DNA of 64,000 bases from Batkoa obscura (GCA_030770535.1 JASVEC010000041.1:186001-250000), one strand, 5' to 3'; counted from the first letter of the stretch, positions 43,942-55,921 are shown. Notes: generated by a model not told the origin, from the sequence alone. Program-made: numbers and translations.

Positions 43942-46136
43942 TTAATCATCATCATCCCAGTCATCATCTTCATCTTCATCATCTAAAAATTAATATATTA
44001 AAATAGTGTAACTTTTGTTTACTTATAATCTTACCTGAAACCAGATCCTTTTGCCTTGTACTTAAAATATTTTTTAATGCAGACGCAATGTCATCTCCAC
44101 CAGGGGGTGGTAATGCACTAGTCGAGGTTGGTGGCGACAATGTAGACGCCCTTGGAACTGAATCCACCTAGATAATATGAGTTATATGTAAAATTTATAT
44201 CAGATTATTACCTTTTTCAACGTAGCACCTGCACGTATACTTTCAAGCAATAAATTACGACCCCCTTGTGGAGGTGGTAAGCTGGACGTTACATTGCCGT
44301 TACTTGGAGCTGGAGGAGGAGGAGGGGGGCCGCCCATTGCTGGCATTGGAGGAGGAGGAGGGGGAGGAGGGCCACCCATTGCTGGCATTGGAGGAGGGGG
44401 AGGTATATTAGTATTAGGTGCTGAATTCGTGACTGGTAGTGGTGGTGGTGGTGGTGGCGTTGGGGAAGAGGATCCTTGTAATGGTGGTGGCGGTGGTGGC
44501 AGGGTATTAATATTGTTTATTGGCCTATCGGATGTGGCACTGTTAGGTGGTGAGCGGAAACTCTTAGCCATTGGTGGTTTTTGGTTAGGTAAAGAGGGTC
44601 TCTGACTATTTGGCTTTGGTGGTGGTTTACTTGATGGTAATGGAGGCTTTTGACCCGGGAGCGATGGGCGTTGGGACGTTGGTAATGGAGGAGGCTTGTT
44701 AGAGGGAACCGAAGGAGGAGTCCGTGATGGTGTTGTTGAGCGATTTGGTAATGCTGGCGATGATTGCTTAGGAATTGGTGGTGGTAAATGGTTTTGTTGT
44801 ACTGGTGGTGGTGGAGGTAAGTGATTTTGTTGTACTGGTGGTGGTGGCCCTTTTGGGGGTTGTGTAATAACAGGTTCAGATGGTAAATTTATAGCTGCTT
44901 TTGGCTTTGGTTTATTCGAAGCAGGAGGTGGAGGCGGGGGAGGTCTCCCTAGTAATTATTTGAATCAATAAGGCTATAAAATAAAATAAAATAAAATAAA
45001 ATTACTTTGCTTGTTACTATTCATTGAAGAAACTGGAGCAGGAGCAGGCGTTGGGGTAGTATTGCTTGGTTTCTTTTTATTTTCTAATGATTTATTCACG
45101 TTTGATATACCTCCATTTGCTTGAACGAAATCAACCATTTTTTGCATAGTAGCGGTATCTTTTAATGCTTCTTGCTATAGTTAAATTTAAATAGAATTCA
45201 TATTAACAATAAAACTGTGGATTACTTGAGCTGCACCATCATAGCCCAACTCCTTAAAAAGTTTTTTCCATTCTGGGTCTTGGTGATAACCCTAGCAATA
45301 ATAAGATTAAATTTGAAATTTTGCAGTAAATACTTACAGAAAACCCAGCATTGGCATCATAGCCAAGGTGTCCTAAATGCCTTTAATTTTATTGTCATTA
45401 TCAAATTTATAAAATTTAGTAATAAACTTACTTGAAGTCCATTGGTTTACCAATTAATGTTTTATCGATCCTTCCTTTAGTTTTGGATTTCGATGAGCCG
45501 CCAAAAAATGAGAATCCTTTGTCATTTGAACTCTCTTAATAAATGTAAGTATTATTCCATTATCTTTGATTGATTTTTACTTGATTTTTTCTTTTTCTTA
45601 GCGTTTTCTTCACGTGAATGCACCTTTTTATAAAAAGTTGAAGCTTCATTTTCATCAGCAAATGATAATCCAATTACATAATTCTATAATAGTTAACTTA
45701 ATAAACAAAGGGTTTATATTGATGTTAGCTTACTTGATTACTAAAAGTATGGAAAAATGGCTTATCATCGTTATAAACGAATCTATCAGGTATTTCGTAT
45801 TCCCAAATGATACCTTTATTGGACTAAAAATAAGCTATACTTTTAACATACCCTTTTAATTATTTTTACCTGTAAATCAACAACCCTAAAAAAGAAACTA
45901 GACTTTGTTTTATCTAATACTAATGCGATTGCACCGAAAATATTAGTATAGCTCCAATTGTTGGGCTCGGGATGGGCTTGATATAATCGCACTACAGTTG
46001 CAGCAAGTATTTTCTAAAATAAAAAAATAAATATCATATTGAAACACTGGGTCCTCTTAGTTACATTATTGGATGAAGGGACATGCTTTTTAATCAGTGC
46101 CTTATCCTCAGCACTAGCCAAGGTAATTGAAGGCAT
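43942..46136 (-). CDS. LAS17: WASP-family actin nucleation promoter (Wsp1/Las17), 566 aa
   Basis: Activates the Arp2/3 complex at endocytic and cortical actin sites. Eleven exons close in frame: 46136-46065, 46013-45870, 45823-45734, 45683-45581, 45534-45432, 45380-45338, 45291-45226, 45174-45006, 44948-44212, 44167-44035, 43982-43942. A WH1/EVH1 domain (about residues 15-128; NWSYTNIFGAIALV, FFFRVVDLQ, VIGLSFADENEASTFYKKV) would bind verprolin/WIP. A CRIB motif follows at about 163-178 (IGKPMDFKHLGHLGYD, pattern I-x-x-P-x-x-F-x-H-x-x-H-x-G), predicting Cdc42 control; budding-yeast Las17 lacks it. Then come a long poly-proline region, a single WH2 (LLLESIRAGATLKK), a central helix (ASALKNILSTRQKDLV), and an acidic tail DDEDEDDDWDDDD with the Arp2/3-binding Trp. 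Start is the only in-frame ATG before WH1. Confidence 0.95.
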
Positions 46137-46384
46137 TTATTTATTTTTATGTTCCACTTTAGTCAAAATATTTAAAGATGAATTTTTTTTTGCTAAGCTT
46201 TGTTTTTTATGACCACATTTCTTGCTATTGGCTCTTTTCCTTGGCAAATTTCAGAATGTTGGTTTTAAATAGAAAAATAAATTTGACATTTCAGATTATA
46301 CTCTCCAATGACATCATATTAGAAGATTCTACAAACAGCTTGCACTATCATTTCATAACAAAAAAGTAATTTAACTTATCACAC

Positions 46385-46389
46385 AAAAA
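46385..46389 (-). terminator. Pol III terminator of tRNA-Met
   Basis: A run of five T on the minus strand, 10 bp after the tRNA 3' end, is the expected RNA polymerase III stop. Confidence 0.7.
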
Positions 46390-46399
46390 GTTATTATGT

Positions 46400-46472
46400 T
46401 GCTCCCTGTGGGGATCGAACCCACGACCTTGAGATTATGAGACTCACGCGCTGCCAGCTGCGCCAAAGAAGC
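46400..46472 (-). tRNA. tRNA-Met (CAU), elongator type
   Basis: 73-nt cloverleaf without intron or encoded CCA. The acceptor stem GCTTCTT pairs with AGGGAGC (with G-T pairs), then discriminator A. The D arm is GCGC...GCGC. The anticodon arm is TGAGT-CTCATAA-TCTCA with anticodon CAU; the T-T opposition at the base of the loop is also found in yeast elongator tRNA-Met. The T arm GTGGG-TTCGATC-CCCAC contains a good B box (GGTTCGATCC), and the A box is TGGCGCAGCTGG. G1 and the TTCGATC loop favour elongator over initiator. It lies between divergently transcribed WASP and SSF1. Confidence 0.96.
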
Positions 46473-46589
46473 TTGTACTTGATACTTTTTAATATTTATA
46501 ATTTACCATAGCAATTTGCAACTTTTTTTTCGAAATTTAAGATTAAACTTCTTCATTTTTAAATTTAAAGAAAATTTGTTATTTAAAAA

Positions 46590-48249
46590 ATGGGTAAAAG
46601 GGTAATAAATACTTTGATCGTTTATTTTAATATCCTTAACTTTACTACTAGAAAGGAAAGAAAACTAGAACTCATGTTGCTCCAGATGCTGAAGAAGTCA
46701 AGAAAATTCCTAAGAGTTTTGTCATAAAATCAGGAAATGTTGGTAATACTGTAGCAGCCTTAGTAAAAGATGTTCGAAAAGTGATGGAACCTAATACAGC
46801 AACAAATCTCAGAGTAAGCTATATAAGATAAATCTGTAATCAATATTAACGTTATCAAAGGAGCAAAAAAGAAATAAGTTAAAAGATTATTTACAAGTTG
46901 CTGGTCAATATGGGGTTTCACATATGATGATTTTTACTAGAACGGATATGGGAACCTATTTGAAAGTAGGACGTATACCTCGTGGACCAACTTTAAACTT
47001 TAGGGTCATGAACTATTCATTAACTAAGGATATAGTTAAATTCCTAAAAAAGCCAAAAACTTTGCCCTCTGATTATTTGACACCACCATTGGTAATTTTG
47101 TTCAAAAGATTAAGGCTTTTAACTTATTGTTTTTAGTTAGTATTGAATAACTTTGGTGAAAAACTTCCGAATGTAAAGTTAGTTACAGCTATGTTTCAAA
47201 ACATGTTCCCAGCTTTAAATGTCCAAAAGATGCAGTTGAATGAAGCAAAGCGTGTTTTACTTTTAAATTATAACCAAGATACCGGTTATATCGATTTTAG
47301 GCATTATTCCATTTCTGTGAAGGTAACTGGTATTTCAAAGGGGATAAAAAAGATTATTCAAGCCGAAATTCCATCCTTAGGGAAATTTGAAGATATTTCT
47401 GAATATGTTGTTCGGTACTTATATATTTGATTACCTTACTTTATTTTAATATGTTTAAGCGAATCAATTGCTGCAGAATCGGATTTAGAAGATGGCCCAG
47501 AAAACCAAATTACTTTGGATCAAGGTCATACGGGGCGTAATAGCCAAAAATCTCAAAAAAGGGTCATTAAACTTACTGAACTTGGCCCGAGAATGGAGCT
47601 TGATTTGGTAAAAATACAAGCGGGCTTACTCACTGGACAAGTTTTATACCATAAATATAGTAAGAAACCTTTAATTCCATTTAAGAAAATTATTTACCAA
47701 TTTTTAAGTTAAAAAGACAACATCTGAAGTCGAAAAACAAGAAAAAGAATTCAAAACTAAGCAAGAAGGTTTAGAAGCTCGTAAAAAGGAACAAGAACTT
47801 AATATTAAGAAGAAAAAAGAAGCAGCAGAAGCTCATCGTATTGCTTGCGGTGCTCCTTTGAATAAGGATGAAGGTATTTTTATAATTTCAAATTGTAATA
47901 AGTTAATTAATAAATTGATTTTAGTTAAAGATGAATCAAATGACGAAGATGATGTTTTGGACCAAGATGATATAGTAGATGATGGAGATTTAAATGAAGA
48001 TGATTTATTTGATGAAGATAATGAAAGTATAAAATCAGAAAATGAAAGTGTTAAATCTGAAGATGACGAGGTTTATATTAAAACAGAAGATGAAGATGAA
48101 AATCTATCTAATGGAAATGATCCTGTTCAGGATGATGATTCAGACGTTGAGATCAAAGAAGAAGAGCCAGGTATTTATATTTATTGAAAATCAAAATCAA
48201 TCTAATAGTAATTTTAGAGCCCGTGTTAAAAAAGAAGAGAAGCAAATAG
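46590..48249 (+). CDS. SSF1: SSF1/Peter Pan: Brix-domain 60S ribosome biogenesis factor, 441 aa
   Basis: Nucleolar protein of early pre-60S particles, acting with Rrp15/Rrp14 in ITS2-proximal assembly (family knowledge). Eight exons close in frame: 46590-46601, 46652-46813, 46861-47091, 47137-47414, 47460-47659, 47709-47873, 47925-48170, 48218-48249; the first codes only MGKR. The Brix domain spans about residues 25-275: PKSFVIKSGNVG, MEPNTATNLR, RNKLKDYLQVAG, MMIFTRTDMGTYLKVGRIPRGPTL, and GPRMELDLVKIQAGLLTGQVLYHKY. A coiled Lys/Glu segment, a long acidic tract (DEDDVLDQDD...) and a basic end (LKKKRSK) follow. Intron 6 (47874-47924, 51 bp) is in frame without a stop. Length is close to yeast Ssf1 (about 450). 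Confidence 0.95.
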
Positions 48250-48700
48250 TTCATCAAATCTTCATGCTACCACGATATTAAGTAAGGATGGGTTATAAGA
48301 TAGAGTTAAATTAAACAAATAGAATTGACAGTTGACTTTTAATTTTATATCTTTATTATACTATGCTGAATATTTTTGAAACCTGGGTATACTGTGTTTA
48401 ATAGAAATGATGTTAATTTAAATCATACTATTTATTATAAAATATCTATTTGATGTAAAAACAAAGTAAATCGTATTGAATAGTTGCTATTGTTTCTTTA
48501 GATTTTGAAATATAAAAAATAATTTGTTCTTGATGCTGAATTTTTATGAAAATTAAACTATTAAAAAAACTATATTCATCTAATATAATATAGCAGCTTA
48601 AGCCATATGCAACTATTAATACCTGTTTATTTAATAATTTGAATTTAAAATGACAGTTTATTAAAGCTGAATAACCAAATTTATTTAGATTGTTGGTTAT
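48250..48700. other. 3' spacer between convergent SSF1 and GLC8
   Basis: About 450 bp of AT-rich sequence with no gene or repeat recognised; it must hold both polyadenylation regions. Confidence 0.5.
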
Positions 48701-49294
48701 TTAAATAATTTCCTCCTCGTCTGAAACGCTTGCAGTTTTTTTTAAAACATTTTTCATATTATAATGCGAGCGACGCATTTTTTCGAAGCGTTCATGTGCT
48801 TCTAAGTCGACTTTAATAAACTTTAGAATTTGATATTTACATTAATAACTAACCTTTGTCTTCAACACTTTCTTCTTCCTCATCAGTGTCCCATTCATCT
48901 TCAGCCAATACTTTTACTTTACTTTCTTTTGGTAGTATTGATTCATGAAAATATACCTCTTCTAATGCTGGTGGTTGTATACTTAACTCAGGCATATCTT
49001 GAAAATAAAAACTTAGAGCTCAAACCCTTTATAGATTAATTTACCGTCATCCGAATCAGGTGGCATAGTTCTAACAAAAGGTGTTTTTGGCTCATCAATT
49101 TTCATTGTTGAGTCACGTTGATCTTCATTTAGCTTTAAATTAACTTCATCCCAGGTAAGTCTAAAATCCTTTAGATTAAGGCTTAAATAACAATTCTTTT
49201 ACCTTGAAGTAGCTTCATCGTTTACATTTACCTTTTTTGGGATAACTCCACTTTGTTTTAATATTCCTTTTGGTTTATTTTGTTTTTCTGACAT
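48701..49294 (-). CDS. GLC8: protein phosphatase 1 inhibitor-2 (GLC8/IPP-2), 153 aa
   Basis: Regulatory subunit that folds onto and modulates PP1 (Glc7). Four exons close in frame: 49294-49203, 49160-49045, 48997-48854, 48810-48701. All three PP1-contact motifs of the family are visible: KGILK (residues 9-13, the inhibitor-2 N-terminal site), [13 protein letters not shown] (about 32-44), and a C-terminal helix [11 protein letters not shown] matching the family pattern F-x-x-x-R-K-x-[13 protein letters not shown] carries the threonine phosphorylated by Cdk/GSK3-type kinases. An acidic tract [15 protein letters not shown] lies between. It was missed as an open frame because every exon is short. 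It is divergent from V-ATPase subunit a, with 181 bp between start codons. Confidence 0.92.
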
Positions 49295-49475
49295 TTCAAT
49301 TTTATTAATAGATGGAAGCTAAAAATTGGTTTTATGATATAGGCTTTACCCAATCAAAACGCAGAAAATGTAAAAAGTGATACTTTAGTAAAATAAAACG
49401 TGCCCCAAGAGTGGCTAAAACTATATTATCTTTTTTCAAACATTTTAACTAGTAGTCTGACTATAACAATTTAAA
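49295..49475. promoter_or_regulatory. bidirectional promoter GLC8 / V-ATPase a
   Basis: Only 181 bp separate the two start codons, so core promoters and leaders of both genes must fit here. No clear TATA box was found on either strand, fitting a housekeeping-type shared promoter. Confidence 0.5.
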
Positions 49476-52289
49476 ATGGTTGAATCCTCTTTGTTTCGTT
49501 CAGAGGTGATGTCTCTCATCCAGATTTATATCCCTTTTGAACTTGCGCATACTACTGTGTCCCGTCTTGGAGAACAAGGTGAAATTGAATTCATCGATGT
49601 AAGCCATTATAAAAAAGCTATTTTCTTAACTAATTATATATAAGTTAAATCCAGAAGTAAACGCTTTCCAAAGAGCTTTCATTTCTGAAATTCGTCGTTT
49701 AGATGAACTTGACAGAAAACTTAGTAAATTTTTATAATTAAAAAGCGGAACTTTATTAAAATAGAATAGGATTCTTTGCTTCTCGTGTTGAAAAAACTGA
49801 TACCCCTATTGCACCTTTACCTGAATTTGGGTTACATACAAAAACTCGTTCAGCACAGGACATAGAAGAACTCGAATCTACAATCAACACACATGATTCA
49901 AGATTAACTGATTTGATTGCCAGTTATGAAGATCTCCAAAGAACTTCTTCAATCCATCATGAACGTAGACATGTATTAATTGAAAGCGCCAAATTCTTCC
50001 GTGATGTATTAATTATTAATATTAAAAAATTCAACCTAAATATTTATAGGCCATTTCTAACCAAAGCAGAATTAGAAGATCCTTTGATGAAAGCTCTGCT
50101 CCACTTTTAGATGATAGTCATGACACTGAGAACCTTTTAGGCGGGAACGAATCAAAGTAAAGCTATTGCGCTCTATTCAATTTTATCTAACATTTTATTA
50201 GTTCATCTCGCCCAAGTGCCATTAATCTAAAGTATACTTCTATATCTGATAATTTTGAAAAAACTAACAATATATAGTTTTGTAAGTGGTGTCATCCCAC
50301 GTGCAAGAATGGCTACTTTTGAACGTATCCTTTGGCGCTCTTTACGCGGTAATCTTTACCTCAACTATGCTGAAATCGAAGAACCAGTTATTGATCCAGC
50401 TACTGACGAGCCAGTTAGCAAAAACGTTTTTATCATTTTTGCCCATGGTACTGAAACTACAAACAAGATTCGTAAGATCTCCGAGTCATTAGGTGCCACT
50501 CTTTACTCTATTTCCGACCATCCAGATGCTCGCCAACAGCAACTTCAAGAAGTCGAAACAAAAATCGAGGACTTAGACCGTGTTTTATTTAATACTTCAC
50601 ATGCTCGTAAATTGGAATTAGCTAACATTGCTGAAGATTTAAGTGTATGGCAAACAGTTGTTAAAAAGGAGAAAGCTATTTACCATACTCTCAATTTCTT
50701 TAACTACGACAATAATCGTCGATGCTTGATTGCTGAAGGTTGGTGTGCCACAAATGATATTGATTCTATTCAATATAACTTAAAAGCTTCTGGTGTATTT
50801 GTTTTATTTTTATTTTTTCGTTATACTAACGTTGCTATTAGGATTCCGAGTCTTCTCTTTCTCCTATTTTACACGAAGTTTCTACTACAAAAGAGCCACC
50901 TACCTACCACCGTACCAATCGTTTTACTTTAGGATTCCAAGAAATTGTTGATTCCTATGGTATGGCGGATTATGGTGAGGTAAATCCAGGTCTTTTTACC
51001 GTTATTTCTTTCCCTTTCCTTTTCGCTGTCATGTTTGGTGATCTTGGTCATGCTTTAATCATGACTGCTGTTGCGTTATATATTGTTCTAAATGAAAAAA
51101 CCCTTGCCAAACTTAAAAGTGAAGAAGTAAGCTTTTTTTATAATTTATCCTTATATATTTATTTATGTAATAGTTTTCAATGTTCTTTGGTGGTCGTTAT
51201 ATAATTTTGCTTATGGGTATATTTTCTATCTTTACTGGGTTAATTTATAACGATATTTTCTCTGTTTCAATGACGCTATTCAAATCTGGTTGGGAGTATC
51301 CTGGACATAAAGAAGCCGTCATGGTAGTTGCTGAAAAAATCGGTGTTTATCCTTTTGGTTTAGATCCTGCTTGGCATGGAGCTGAAAATGCTTTAATTTT
51401 TACCAATTCGTATAAAATGAAAATGTCGGTAATTTTCGGTGTTGTTCAAATGACTTTTGGTGTATGTTTAACTGTTTTCAACTATCGTCATTTTAAACAT
51501 AACTATGGTATTTATCTTGAATTTATTCCACAAGTCCTCTTTATGCTTAGTATTTTTGGTTACCTTACCTTTACCATTGTATATAAATGGACAGTTGATT
51601 GGTATGCTACAGACGCTAATGGAAATAGTATTTACAACTCTCCACCCTCTCTATTGAATATGTTGATTGGAATGTTTTTGAGTCCTGGCTACATTAAGCC
51701 TGGCGAAGAGCTTTATCCTGGACAAGGTACTGTTCAATTCCTTTTACTTATCATTGCAATTGCCTGCGTTCCTGTGATGTTATTAGGTAAACCTTTCTAC
51801 CTCAATCATTTACATAAGAAACGTGAAGGACAAGGATACTCGACTCTACCTACCAGTAATGACCCAGATCAAGATAATAGCCATGGTGTTTCTGATCACG
51901 CTGAATTTGATTTTAGTGATGTTATGATTAACCAAACTATTCATACCATTGAGTATTGCTTAAATTGTATTTCAAACACAGCTTCCTATCTTCGTTTATG
52001 GGCTTTGTCACTTGCGCATGCACAACTTTCAACTGTTTTATGGGATATGACCATTGGTGGGTTACTTAAGATGGAATCTAATACATATCGTCCTATTGCG
52101 CTTGTGTTTGGATTTTATTTCTGGTTTATTCTCACTGTTGGTATCTTAATCTTTATGGAAGGCCTTTCCGCATTCCTCCATGCCCTTCGTCTTCACTGGG
52201 TTGAGTTCAATGGAAAGTTTTACTCTGGTAAAGGTAGAAAGTTTATTCCTTTCCACTTCGAAACTATTTTAAAGGAATCTGAAGCCTAA
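49476..52289 (+). CDS. VPH1: V-type proton ATPase subunit a (Vph1/Stv1), 830 aa
   Basis: Membrane stator subunit of the V-ATPase Vo sector, forming the proton half-channels of vacuole, Golgi or endosome pumps. Exons 49476-49598, 49645-49723, 49770-50005, 50050-50156, 50202-50231, 50278-50794, 50842-51126 and 51174-52289 close in frame. The cytosolic N-domain begins SSLFRSEVMSLIQIYIPFE and includes INLNFVSGVIPRARMATFERILWR. The membrane half starts at GLFTVISFPFLFAVMFGDLGH, then GRYIILLMGIFSIFTGLIYND. The essential arginine lies in ASYLRLWALSLAHAQLS (Arg733, equivalent to yeast Arg735). The end matches the family (LHWVEFNGKFYSGKGRKFIPFHF). Length fits Vph1 (840). A 30-bp exon (exon 5) is notable. 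A single copy here; vacuolar versus Golgi isoform cannot be told. Confidence 0.97.
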
Positions 52290-52549
52290 TAAGAATGAAG
52301 GTTTATTTAAAATAAGGAAAATTTTCTAAATTAAATAAATATGGAAATCTAAATATTTGTTGTTTAATTTTAGTATTGATTTTTTAAAGAAACTTAAAAC
52401 AAGGCATTGAGGTAGTTCATTAGCCCAAGCAAGAAATTTTAACTGAAAGATTGAATGGTAAAGGAATAAGAGTTGAGAGGGGACAATATTGAAAGATAGG
52501 AGACTAATATTGAGTTTTTAGCATTAAAAAAGAATATGTTCTAGTTATT

Positions 52550-52580
52550 ATCTTAGTAATGAGGCCAAAAAAAACATCTC
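52550..52580 (-). mobile_element. MITE copy 20, terminal fragment
   Basis: Only the right ~30 bp are clear (TAATGAGGCCAAAAAAAACA then TCTCCAT); the rest is lost or unrecognisable. Confidence 0.6.
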
Positions 52581-52669
52581 CATCTCTTACTTTAAGCTCT
52601 TGGATCATCATTGTAATCTTAGTATTATATTTTGATAGTTCTTTTAAAAAAATAGAATTAAGACGATAC

Positions 52670-52755
52670 TATGTGTTAGCGATTTCATTTTCCATTTTTG
52701 ATACTACTTAAGTAGAAAAATTATTAGTAAAATTCTTAAAAATATATCCCCATAC
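52670..52755 (+). mobile_element. MITE copy 21, left end lost
   Basis: The core ATTTCATTTTCCATTTTTGA and AAAAATTATTAGTAAAATTC is kept, and the right end ATATATCCCCATA is intact. The left terminal repeat is replaced by ACTATGTGTTAGC. Confidence 0.75.
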
Positions 52756-53196
52756 AATTAAATTATTAACTATTAATAAAACCTATTATGAAAACATCAG
52801 CAATGTTCACTTTTTAAAATTGTTAGATAAATTCAAAATTGCTTACAAATTATTTAAATAAAAAAGTATAAAAAATTTAACTCTTTTTAGAATATCAAAT
52901 GAGTTTAAATTTTTTTTAAACTAAAGCATAAATTAATTTCTATTGATGATATTAATAAATGTGTATGTTTGGAATTTCAAAAGTTATAATTATAACCATA
53001 TAGCTATTTTCTTTGCCTCCCGGGTAAATTTAATCGCTCAAATAAAATTATTATTATTACTATTTATACTATAAAGTACTCAAATTTTTTGCTGAGTTTA
53101 TTTTAATTTATCCAGGAACTAAATATACTTTAAAGTAATGTTTTTTATTTTAATATTATTTCAAAAAATAGGTTTTAATACTTTCCTTCCTAATTG

Positions 53197-53301
53197 ATAT
53201 GGGGATGTATTTTTTTGTTTAAGAATTTTACTACAACCTTTCCACTCAAATAGTGCTTAAAAAATGGAAAAATAATGAAACCAAAAAAAACAGCCCCATA
53301 T
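53197..53301 (-). mobile_element. MITE copy 22
   Basis: Full-length copy with left end ATATGGGGATGTATTTTTTTG and right end AAACAGCCCCATAT. Confidence 0.93.
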
Positions 53302-53867
53302 CCTTAATAAAATTAGCACTTTTAAAATTCTATCAACAATTTCATTCAAATATTAAAAATAGCATAATCACAAGCATATCATTATATTTAGCTAATAGCT
53401 GTTAAGTAGTGGTAAGCATATACTTTATTTTTACGAATGTACGCTTATATTGACTACTTTGTTTTACAATAGCTATACATATGGCATTGATTTTCGCTTT
53501 TTTTAATTATTTTTTTAATTTTTTAGGTTGACTTATTAAAAAGATCAAAAGCTGCCCATTTACAATACTTTCATATAGTATTCTTTTAATTAATCTAATA
53601 TGAATTACTATCAACGTGTTATATATTATTCTTTTGACCCTGAACATTTAAATCTGTTACTTTATATAGTAGTTTAGTACTTAGACGAAGACTTATAGTA
53701 TTTAATGAATTTATGAGATTAATCTTTATTATAAACCCTTCAAAATACAATTCTAGATCATCAAAGGCCCCATCCTTTTTGGCTTAAAGTATATATTTAT
53801 TACTGTTAATAATAAATAGGTGATCATTTTTTTAGAATATAATGCTGGTAATTAATAAACAATAGAT

Positions 53868-53967
53868 GTATGGGGATGTATTTTTGTGTTTAAGAATTTT
53901 ACCAATTTTTCCGCTCAAATAGCGCTTAAAAATGGAAAAAACAATGAAGCCAAAAACACCCTCGTAC
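53868..53967 (-). mobile_element. MITE copy 23
   Basis: Left end GTATGGGGATGTATTTTTGT, core CGCTCAAATAGCGCTTAAAA, right end AACACCCTCGTAC. It forms an inverted pair with copy 24, 49 bp away. Confidence 0.92.
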
Positions 53968-54016
53968 AGTATTTTTATTAACTAATTTATAATTTTACTC
54001 AAACTAGGTACTTTAT

Positions 54017-54123
54017 ATATGAGGATGTTTTTTTTGGCTTCATTACTTTTTCCATCTTCTAAGCACTACTTGAGTGGAAAATTTGTTAGTGGAATTGTTG
54101 AATACAAAAATACATCTCCATAT
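54017..54123 (+). mobile_element. MITE copy 24
   Basis: Left end ATATGAGGATGTTTTTTTTG and right end TACATCTCCATAT; opposite orientation to copy 23. Confidence 0.92.
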
Positions 54124-55921
54124 GTAAGTTTGAAAACAGTTAAAATTGAGACTGAAGTTTTTCAATTTCACTTTTTTGTTTATTTAATATTTAGCACAAA
54201 TTTTTTAAAGCTATCAAATGAAACTGAACAAAAAAAATGTCCAAATGTTATCTTAACATTAAGCAAAAAAGCAAAATTTTTGTAGCATTTGATGCTTAAT
54301 TTACGATTTTTAAAAATCAGAATTGAATCAAATTTTAACTAAGCTTTTAAACTCATATTTAACATAGTTTTGGTTGAAATTGGTTCCATTTGGATATCTT
54401 TGATTCTTTTCAAGTTGCGAATAATCTCATTTATAGCGAGTTTATTTATCATATACATCGCCTTAAATCATATTCATTATGAAAGAAATTAACAAATGAA
54501 AGAGTTGAAATCATTTAAATCCAACTAGCCCTGCTTCAATTTAAACTCTTTATTTACAGCTATTAAAGTAACTAATCCTTTTTAGTTTGTTAAAAGCGAT
54601 TATGATTTCTACACTAAATTTAATTTTTTTAATTGTTTATCTGTAAAAAATGCAAGCCTTTTAGAAATTGTAGAAGTACCATGGAACCGCTCTAAACAAC
54701 TTGATAAAATATCATATAGTATTAAATTGTTTTTATAAAAAAGAAAGCACTCAAAATTCAAAAACAAACAAGTCACTAAATAATTCAAAAGTATTTACTA
54801 TTTTAGTAGCGTTTACTTTATTAAACCATATAGAATTAAAACTTATCCAATAAATTTAAAATAATAGTTAACTTTAATAACTAGTTTTTATTATATAAAA
54901 TAATATTAGTATAGTTTCTTTCAAGTTCAATTGATATTATTATTCCCTGTTTATGTATCCGACTTTTTATTTATTACTTATTATATATCTCAGAAATAGA
55001 GTAAAACAGCGATTTGAAGTCAACATTCCAGCATGAAGTTTATAGAAACTTGTTAGCATTTTTTTCATTAATGCTATTCAAATTGAAAATAATTTTCAAT
55101 CCAGAATATTGATCATAATCCAGACAAGCCAGTTTTTAATGGATTAAGTAATTTTTTTCAACGGGTGAAACTAACATGATTGGCTTCCATTTAAAAATTG
55201 GGAAGTAAGGATTATTTTTAATATCATGTTTATGAAAGCCTGAAATGGGGTAATTCGATAAAAAGAAGTTTTTAAAACAAAAGTCTAACAATGAGGTAAA
55301 TTGCACACTTGATAGTTTATTCTACTTAAATCAACGTTATCTTATTAATCATTTCTTAAGTAATGTTATTTTTTAAAGTGGTGAAAAAGCATATCCGACT
55401 AAAATAATTGAAGTGGACTACAAAAGTCCAACTCAACTTACCACAATTAATGTTTATGATATCATAATGAAAAAATGGGCAAAAAATAGCAAATTAAGCT
55501 TCAGCAATTTTTTTTTCGCACAATTCACTCCTAAATTATTCTTAGATATTTTTTTAACTTATGCTTATGTTCTAAGATTCCAACTTTTAAGCTGAATTTA
55601 TTGTTAAAAAAGTTCTTTATAATTCAGCCAATTAGGGAGGTATTTCCAAATCTGTCTCAGCTAAAATTTTGCTTACCCCTTCCCCTCCTTTACAGTGTAA
55701 CAGCTCAGTCTATACTATCTTATTTCCAATAATTCTTATTTAGGCAACCTTGAATTGTCTGTTTGATGTTTAAAACTCAGTTCTGTTATAGTGAAAATAT
55801 AGTGTGTTGATAAAATAACGACATTCAATCCCGTTTAACATGGGTCCTTTATGATAAAATGCAAACTTGTATTAAAAAACAAAAAATTTTATTTATAGTT
55901 ATTACGATTTTTAAATTTAAA

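Larger units (their letters stand above)
52290..55921. other. 3.6-kb intergenic region with MITEs
   Basis: Holds MITE copies 20-24. The 88-codon frame at 54019-54285 is mostly MITE copy 24 plus flank. A 60-codon frame at 55413-55595 has coding-like composition but no recognised domain. This is the 3' flank of both neighbouring genes. Confidence 0.55.

Noticed and set aside
44294-44605. 103-codon Gly-rich plus-strand frame
   Set aside because: Complement of the poly-proline region of WASP; a shadow of a real exon.
54019-54285. 88-codon plus-strand open frame
   Set aside because: The first ~36 codons are simply MITE copy 24 read through, followed by AT-rich flank. No domain, and the other copies do not keep such a frame.
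55413-55595. 60-codon frame, possible reverse-transcriptase scrap (KSPTQLTTINVYDIIMKKW)
   Set aside because: The wording faintly recalls the region before the LINE zinc finger, but there is no diagnostic motif, so I did not annotate it.
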